64,000 nucleotides of DNA from Lucifuga dentata (Eukaryota > Chordata > Actinopteri > Ophidiiformes > Bythitidae). The DNA lies in the NCBI GenBank assembly GCA_014773175.1, contig VXCM01002611.1, positions 62,001 through 126,000 on the forward strand, in the 5' to 3' direction. The notes beneath the pieces were generated by a model, which was given only the letters and a program-made list of their open reading frames with translations, was not told the origin of the DNA and did not search any database. Of the stretch, positions 51,201 to 60,200 are shown piece by piece (position 1 is the first letter of the stretch; each line of letters begins with the position of its first letter). The position numbers and the translations under genes were made by a program.

Positions 51201-54200
51201 TCTATCAGCAGTGTTTGACTCATTTCCTATGAAAAAGTTTTATCACAGGAAATAGAAGACTGATTTTTCTCAAGGGAAATCTAAAATCACTCTGTTTTTC
51301 ATTAACAACTTCAACAAGCAAAATGAAAATACAGTATTTTAAATGTGATCATGCCTTCTTATGTTATATTCTTTAATTACGGCTACATCAGCTCTGCTAA
51401 CAGGCTAACAGGTTTATCCCTAACGACAGTAAACACCTTCTCTAACTCCACCTGTGCTGAAAGCCTGTTTTCAGAGTCCATCTTTCCTTTGGCCATTTCT
51501 TCCGTGGANCTAACTCCACCTGTGCTGAAAGCCTGTTTTCAGAGTCCATCTTTCCTTTGGCCATTTCTTCCGTGGACTAACTTAAAGTTCATTAAAAATG
51601 ACTGGATGGACATGGAGGGGAGGGGAGCTGGTGCTTCAGGTGTTGATTGACGCACCGGCTGTTGCAGTGCATTCTGGGATTTGTAGTATCCGTAATGTGG
51701 GCACTATATACTGGCGGGCCAGTTATTATAGAAATTAGATATTATCTCGTGGGCCATATGGGCCAGATGTGGCCTTGAGTATGACATATGTGTTCTAGGG
51801 CAATAAAACCCACACAATTCTCAAGGAAATCAAGTTATTTCCACTGAGCACCTGCTTTTGCTACTCGATGTGACGGAGGTTCAGAAGATCCTCACTTGAC
51901 CAAAAATGCCACTTCAACTCTGTAAATTGCTGTTTTCATGTATGCACTTTTGATTTAGTCTTGAGTTTCTTTCCCAAAGGTAGCTGTGTCACTGCAGCAC
52001 CAACTGCAGGATGCTTTCCTTTTTTTTTTCCCCACCCGCCAAGGTATTTGAGGATGACCTAAAGATGACCTAAAGCAGGCTTTATCATGTCAAGGACCAC
52101 TAAATTGTTGCATTGTCCAGTGTGTGTGTGTGTGTCTGTGTATATATATCTGAAAGCTTTATGTCAAACCCTTGACCCCAGTTAGGTTGTGGTCGCTCTC
52201 TCAGGTATCTCAGAATGATGTAATAGCTAGATAATGATTGGTCTGGCAGAGAGAAACCCTAGAACTGACCTCAGGTCCACAGAGAGGATCAGTTTCCAGT
52301 GCAGCACACAAAAGCTATGGATCACATTACTTGGTTCAGTAGCAGACATTGAGAGTAAGTGTCAGACCCACTGTTACATGTCTTCACATGCTGGGCTTTT
52401 ATTGTAAGGAGAAAACTCATGTGACCCGTTTCACATGTAACACATCCTCGCTTAGAGGACAAGCTAGCTGCAGCGAGAGCAGCAGGGGTTTTAAAGCACT
52501 TTGTTAGCAGCAACATATAGAATCTCAGTTTCTACTGGCCAGACTGCCATGAAATTTATTTCAGGTATAAATGGTCCTAATCTGGTCCCTTTCCAAGAAT
52601 ATACTGTAGTACATCAGATGTGGATCCAGATCCAGATCTGGAATAAATTGTACCTATTAATAGCCACAAAAAACGATAAATATAATCTGCTCAAGCTAAT
52701 GATAAAAATTCAGTTTGTTCTTGTTAGTACTGAATACACCATGTAAATTCACATTCACAGCTTAGATTTTAAAAGTAAATGAACCTCTGGTTTCATGATT
52801 ATTTGGATTCAGATGAGATTTTGATTGAAGGCGTATGTTGTAGAAATGAACAAATTCTGCTTATTGCCATTCTGTTCTTCTCAAGAAAGATCTGTGAATG
52901 TGAACCATGACCTGATCAAAAATGATTTCAGCCTATCTCAGAGGAATGACTGTAGCAATGCATAAAGCTGGGAAAGATGCTACAAAAAGTATTTCTGAAG
53001 ACTCAGGCCTCCATGTTCAGTAAGACAAGTTATCATTTACATGTGCTACAAGTGAAGGAGTTTGTAGAATGGGCATTCTGACAATATCAATGAATGTAGT
53101 GAAAAGGGGAAACCCAAAAGGGCTGCAGAAATATCTAGAACTTGCTAGAGTCTCTGTTCTAAATTATATTTATGGAAACACAAAATGGATGAAACCACAT
53201 ATCTCCAAAAATATTGCACTTCTCAGGTTTTCCAAAGACTACCTGGATGTTCTGCAGTGCTTCTGGAAAAATGTTCTGTGAACAGATGAGATAAAAGTTC
53301 AACTTTTGGTATAAATGCAAAACACTATTTTTGGAGAAATTAAGGCAGTGTGCAACATTAAAACTTCAGCTGTGCAGCATGTGGTTCCCTTGTAACCGTA
53401 CAAATCTTCTTCCATGACTATCCATATTTCCACTGAGGTCTTTAACTCTTTATTTAGCTGGACAGAAGGAGCCAATCAATTGATCACATGATCACTGTTT
53501 TCTCTCTTTGAGACTCCATCATCATCCTTTTCTCTTTCTCTCTTTTCTCTCTACAACAGCAGCATAACCAGCATCTGTCCATACTGTCGGAGGTGTCCCA
53601 CCAGCCGAGGGGGGCTGAGTGGCTCTGGCATCCAAAGGTGGTGGCGTTGTACAAAACTGTTCTGCAGAATAGTCAGAGTAGCTCCACCAGCCGTGAAGCT
53701 GTCATAGGAGCTCTGCAAAATATCACTGCAGGAGATGCCAGGGTATGAACTCCCACTTCACCACAGACAGACACTGAACTTTTCTTCACTCAACTACAGA
53801 ATTCCGAAAATGACCTGATTTAGCTTTAATGTGAAGGTAGACAGATTGGGCGTTTGTTTTTGGCCCATAAAAATTTGTTGATCAGCTCCTAAAGTCATCG
53901 TGTGTATACCTTCCGTGCAAATCACTAATGGGACCAAGTTGGGAAAAAATTAAAACCCATCTAAGCCATCATCCTCAGTTCCCTAATATTCTCCTTTTGG
54001 GCAAAACTGGGCCTCGTGCAGAAGTGGAAAGAGTAATAAAATATTTTACTCAAGTAAAAGTGTTGTTACTTTAATGAAATTTTACTCTAATAAAAGTACT
54101 TGTGTAAAAATTTACTTAGAAGTTTTTAAAAATATTTTGTTTCAAATGTACTCTGAGTAAAAAGTACTGATTTGTTACCAAAAAATGCAAAAATTCTGCT

Positions 54201-57200
54201 GAAATGCTCTCCGAGTAAAGACTTAACATTATTTTTAAAACGTGTTATCCTGTTGAGCATTCTCATAGTACCTAGCAAAACTGCAACACAGAAACAAGTG
54301 AAAGAATATTATTTTGGACATAAACATCAGCAAATCTATGAATAATTAACAGGATAAAGTTAACTAACTTACCTCCGCATGTAGGTTTGATGCTGAGTTC
54401 TGATAAGCCGCTAACACCACGTTTTTCAGCAAGTAAAGTTTGCGCTGCATGATGTAGCTGTGTGTTTTTTCTTATAAAGCAGAACTGGTCGCTTAAATAT
54501 GGCCAGGGATTGTTTTCTTTTAATTCATCTGTTTTCTGGTCCTCTGAACTCATTCTCTTCATCTTTAGCATTGTGTCTACATTGTAAAATGTGACAAGTT
54601 GATCTTACTTTAAAAAATCTAGGAAATCGATTGCCTTTAAAAAGGTAAGTAAATATAACTATTAGTCTTAAGTTATGTTTACTTTATGTCTACTTGAACT
54701 TAAAACTAATGGTTATATTTATTTACCTTTTTCAAGGCAATCGGTTTCCTAGATTTTTCATAGTAAGATCAACTTGTCACATTTTACAGTGTAGGCTTTA
54801 TTTTATTGCATATTTGTTTATATCTCTGACTTTTTGGGTTTTTTTTTTACTCTTTAACGGATGTCAATTAAAATGTAGGGAAGTGCAATACTTGTAATTA
54901 AAATTACTTAAGTAAAACTACTTTTTTTTTACTTTTTTTACTCAAAAAAATTAAAAATGACTTCTTTACAGTAACGAGAGTAAATGTAATTCGTTACTTT
55001 CCATCCCTGCTCATGTGGATTTCTGCTTTCCATCACTAATCCATGTGCAGCCCATGGAGTCATTCCTATGTTCCCCAGCTCTATATAGCACAATAGAGCA
55101 CATAATGTGTTATGGTCAGGATTAGGATTAGGGTTATTATGTTAACACACACACTTAATGTGTGTTAAGAGAATATTGAACTGGGGAACATAGGACTCTG
55201 GGAACATCGTTACGCTCCCCAGCCTATGTCAAAATACAGACTAATGTAATCTCTGCCCTGTCTGCCAGTGGGCGTCAGTATTAAGTGGCGTGGTGCTGGA
55301 GCAGGAGAGGATGCTGCCCATCCTGTTGGATCTACTGGACACCAACTGTGACATGGAGCTGAAACCACTGACCGGTCTGCTGAGAAATCTGGCAAGACAC
55401 TGTGTCAACAAGGATCACATGGGTGAGACCCAAACTGCCACATGCATTAGGGTGGATGACAATGATGATGATAGATCATTTGAAACACTAACAACATATT
55501 ATTTTATTATTATTGTTGTTGTTGTTGTTTTCGGAGAATTTCTTTGAAAACTGCCCTGTGAGACAGCCTCCATCATCTTTCTTCTTTCAGCGAAAAACAT
55601 GGTGAATGTGTTGGTGACTAAGCTGCCCAGCGATGGCTTACAGGAAGCGCCATCCAGCGAGGTGGTGGTCAATATCTGTGGAGCCCTCAACCACCTAGTC
55701 TCCAGTAGTTCCTTGGCAGCCCGTGACATCTCCTACTTCAACGGCTTGCCCAAACTAGTGGGCATCAAAACCTCCCATGACAACAGGTGAGGCTGACTTT
55801 TAGTGAAGCCCATTAAAACCGGGCAGAACAATTTGTTTGACCATAGCAAAGTTGTGACCTTTGTTTCATAATATTTGTGGCGCTCCTCTTTTCTGCTCTG
55901 GCCATCACTCATCCTGAAACATAACTTTGACAGGTCATGTTGAGTATTTATCACTGAGTTTCTTTCCTCTGTTGGTCTTAGTTGTTTCTAATTGTCACTC
56001 TGTCTTGGTTTAGCTCGGGAGCTCTTAAAGCTGCCAGGGCCGCCTCGACTGTCCTCAGCAACATGTTTCACTACAGCAAGCTGCACAAAGACTACAAACT
56101 GGTGAGTTCCACAGTCACTGACAAGACCTTAGACAGACAGAAAATATTGCCGGTTTCATTCATTCATAATAATTTGTTTCCTATTTTTCCTGAAAACAGT
56201 TCTCTTTAGTCCAAACTTACATTTGCAGTAAAACTAGCAATCTAACTTAATGGGTTTTTTTTTTTTTTCAAATCTTTATTTCAGTCTGTAACACNTAAAA
56301 CTAGCAATCTAACTTAATGGGTTTTTTTTTTTTTTCAAATCTTTATTTCAGTCTGTAACACACAAAAAACAAAACCAAATAAAAACAAATATGTGAATGC
56401 TCCCAACAAACACATCTCCAAAACACACAACCCGAAAAAAAACAAAAACATCTCACCAATGACCGAAAAGGTGTAGGCTGAAGCCAAAGCTTATTACACC
56501 TACCCTTCTCACATTTCAACATTTACTAAACATCATACACATTATTAACATGCGCCTTATAGGTAATAGTCCACATTATCTTAGCAATAATTGCATAACC
56601 TTTATATATGTCCATGTGATTACAACAAAAGGTGTCAGAACAGTATTTCTTCATATTTTTTTAACACATTCAATTTAAACATTTTCTTAAATTTAACCAT
56701 TGTTTTACAAGTTTTTAAATCATCTTCAAGCCNACATTCAATTTAAACATTTTCTTAAATTTAACCATTGTTTTACAAGTTTTTAAATCATCTTCAAGCC
56801 TATTCCATAAATTAACCCCTTTGACTGAAATGCATTTATTTTTCAAATCTGTTCTTACTTTGATTTTCTTAAACATATGACTTCCTAACTTAACTAGTTA
56901 GTTAAATCTGAGCAATGAAGTCTACAAAACCTAACCTAAAGCTATCTTTCTGGTTTAATCCTAAACAGCCTGAACTCCTATTAACTAAGAAAAATGTGCC
57001 ATTTCATTCTTCTCTGTAATTAACACAACATTCCACTGTTGGTGCCTCCTAGAAAGGAGTAGCCTATACTGAACATATTTGGAGTAAATATGATGAGGTC
57101 TGGGTAAAAGCCAGCTAACCCAGGATTCTGGTCTGAGACTTTTATAGAGTTGAAGTCAAGCACTTGTTTTTGAGAAACTACTGCAGATAAATGATTCATT

Positions 57201-60200
57201 TAATCTTAAATGACTTTGTAAAATGATATTAAAGAATCTGGTTTCTCCACTTTGACAGTTTCAGCTGTAGTTCTACCATCTTTTGTAGAGCATCATGTGT
57301 GGAGGTGGGATGTTCGCTGCCAGGTCTGCTTAGTTCAGTATGACATCATGGGTGAACAGACATAAAATGCAAAATGTATTTTTATGTATTGTGGTAGATA
57401 AAGAGTAGATGGCATGAGTGCAGGTGACTTGATCAGATCATACATGCATCAAACACAATGTAAAATCCGAATTTCCAGGAATTAAAATACACAATGGGTT
57501 CAATGCAGTAGTTTTAGAACAGATCTCAGGTGTAGGAAAGCTGGTCGGCCGGTGCTGGATCTTTGGATTGGTTTAACCCAGCAGTATTTTCAGATGTGAG
57601 AGTTCTGTCTCTTTCCCAGTCCAGGACATGATTGTCTCTCTTGAAATGATCTGAGATTGCCAAATTCAGTTTTTTGTAAAGTGAAATTAAATTATTTGTT
57701 ACTGGTGGCTGCATGTGGCCTCTGTTCTTTACAGTTGCAAGCATGAAAATATCTCATTTGTCTTTAATCTTGCTATCATTAAGAGAACACCAGCACTAAA
57801 GAGGAATTCCACCAGGGTGGGCTGTTTTTTTTTTCCTTTCACTGCANCCAGCACTAAAGAGGAATTCCACCAGGGTGGGCTGTTTTTTTTTCCTTTCACT
57901 GCATGTGTGAGACCTTGAACTAGAGTCCTGCACGGGCCCCAATTTTAGGCCTGTACCCGTTCCAGTCCTACACAGTTCTGTCTGAACCCACCCTAGACTT
58001 AATGAAATTCTCAACCCCAGCCCAACCCGAGGTCCATGGTCTTTTTTTTCCCATCAGATCCGAGGCTCATTTGGCTGTCAGCTGCAGCATAAACAGCAAT
58101 GGCTGCAGTTTCTGAGCGTCAACATGTGAGCGCAGCATCAGGAGGTGTGTTATGACTGTGAGTGGAGACAGGAGAAAAAAAAAACAAAGGCCCAAGCCCG
58201 AGCCAATATTGTGAAATTCAGCCCAAAGTCCAACCTGANAAAAAAAAAACAAAGGCCCAAGCCCGAGCCAATATTGTGAAATTCAGCCCAAAGTCCAACC
58301 TGATTTGTAAATTGCCTCAGGGCCCAGTGGGTCCTGATGGGTCTCTACCTGGCTTAAACCAAAGTTTTGACTATGATGAAGTTGAAATTTTCTCTTGACA
58401 AAGATTAAAAAATTGAGGAAGATGTTTTAAGAGGACCAAATGAGTATTTAGGCAGTTTTGTGTCTGAACAGAACTCGTTACTTTTCGTTGCTGTGCTGTG
58501 AATGTGACTTCACTGTGTGAGCCTGGCTGAACTTTTGTTACAGTCCTTTCAGACGTTTCCACATTTTATTCTCCTTTTTACTTCTCACAGTAGAGTGTCT
58601 GGAACCAAAAAAGGCTGAGTTTTTTCACCTGCCTGGCAGTGAACGTTTAGGACTGAGCTGAATCAACCTCTGAGTTTTTGATTGTTATCAATATCAACAA
58701 CATCTCTACAAACTGCTGCAATTTTTTATTTCTCCCCTATAAATAATTATTTCTAAACATCAGCAAACCACAAACCTGAACAGGCAATACAGGAAATATA
58801 ATACTGTAATCAAGGATGCAAGGATGCAAGCATAATGCTAGGCTCTAGCATGACTGGCAAGATAATTAATTTTTATCTAACTCCTTATTGTTTGTCCAAG
58901 CACCAATTGCTCTATCGTACTTTCAGCACATACTAACACAAACAAAATTCTGACATGGCAACAATAAATACTTCCAACAGGTCACTTCAGTCCAACCCAC
59001 ATTACCACAAGAGCAATCAGATGTGCTCATTTTCCTCAAACCCCCACCAGCTGTTTTTTCTTTTACTGAAAGCGTGAAAAGTGTCAACGCTTCATCATTT
59101 TATAATATGATAGTGAATGTAAAAATAAACATGATAAAATGAGATAACAAAACCCTCTGGACCCCAAAACCTGCCGGCAGGTTTGAAAGGCATGTTTTCT
59201 TTAAACATTCGCCAAAATTACACCATTTGTCATAGCCAGAAACTTTAAAAATCAAAATTATTGTCGGGTTTTCAAATTTCCAACAGTCCTTGAACTACCC
59301 ATGTGCGCCTAACACTTCCGTTAGGAAACGTAACCAAATCTGAGCTTAAAATAGTGATGTTTCCTCAAAATTACTTTATTATAAATGTCTCATTTAAAAA
59401 TTCACTAAAAATAAACCCTTTGTACAATCCAAATTCTGTAAAAAGCAACAAATTCTGCGTTTTTTGCCGCAACTAGCAAGCCTGGATTGCCTATGTTCTC
59501 TTTAACAGTCACGTGACAACAATTCAGTGAGTCATTGGCTGAATGCAGACTGCACAGCAGACTAAGCCTATTATTTATAAAGATTATAGGTTATAAAAAT
59601 GTAAATAGTTCAGTATATATAGTCCCTTTTTTTTTTTAATTTTCCAATATTGGTAACATTTGTGGGCACTTGGAAAAATGTTGTATATGTAGATTACATC
59701 TTTTTTCAATTTTTTAAAATAAATTANTTGTGGGCACTTGGAAAAATGTTGTATATGTAGATTACATCTTTTTTCAATTTTTTAAAATAAATTATCAAAG
59801 TAATTCAACTTACGTTTTTTTTTCTTTTTATATGATTTATGACATTTTAACTTGTTGTACTGCATAAAAGACATTTTTGAGTTCTCCCTACATATATAGC
59901 CATGATTGTGCTGCTTCCATAGAGGTGCAGGACTTGCAGCTACAGTGAAAAATGAGCCACAGTGAGTAAAAATGTGACAGGAGCAAAAACCACCCAGAAA
60001 GTGCTTGGGGTCCAGATTAAGTAATGTAATATAATGACAACTAAAGGAAGACAATAAGGGTTTACTGTTAACTTTTTGCATTCACATTGGGTTTGCGATA
60101 GTAGATTAATGGGAGAAAGTGAGCTAAAAGTTAATAGTGTGTATAACTGACTGAGGCACAAGCCATTAAGACAGGAATTATGGCTGTTTCGAAGTGTTTA

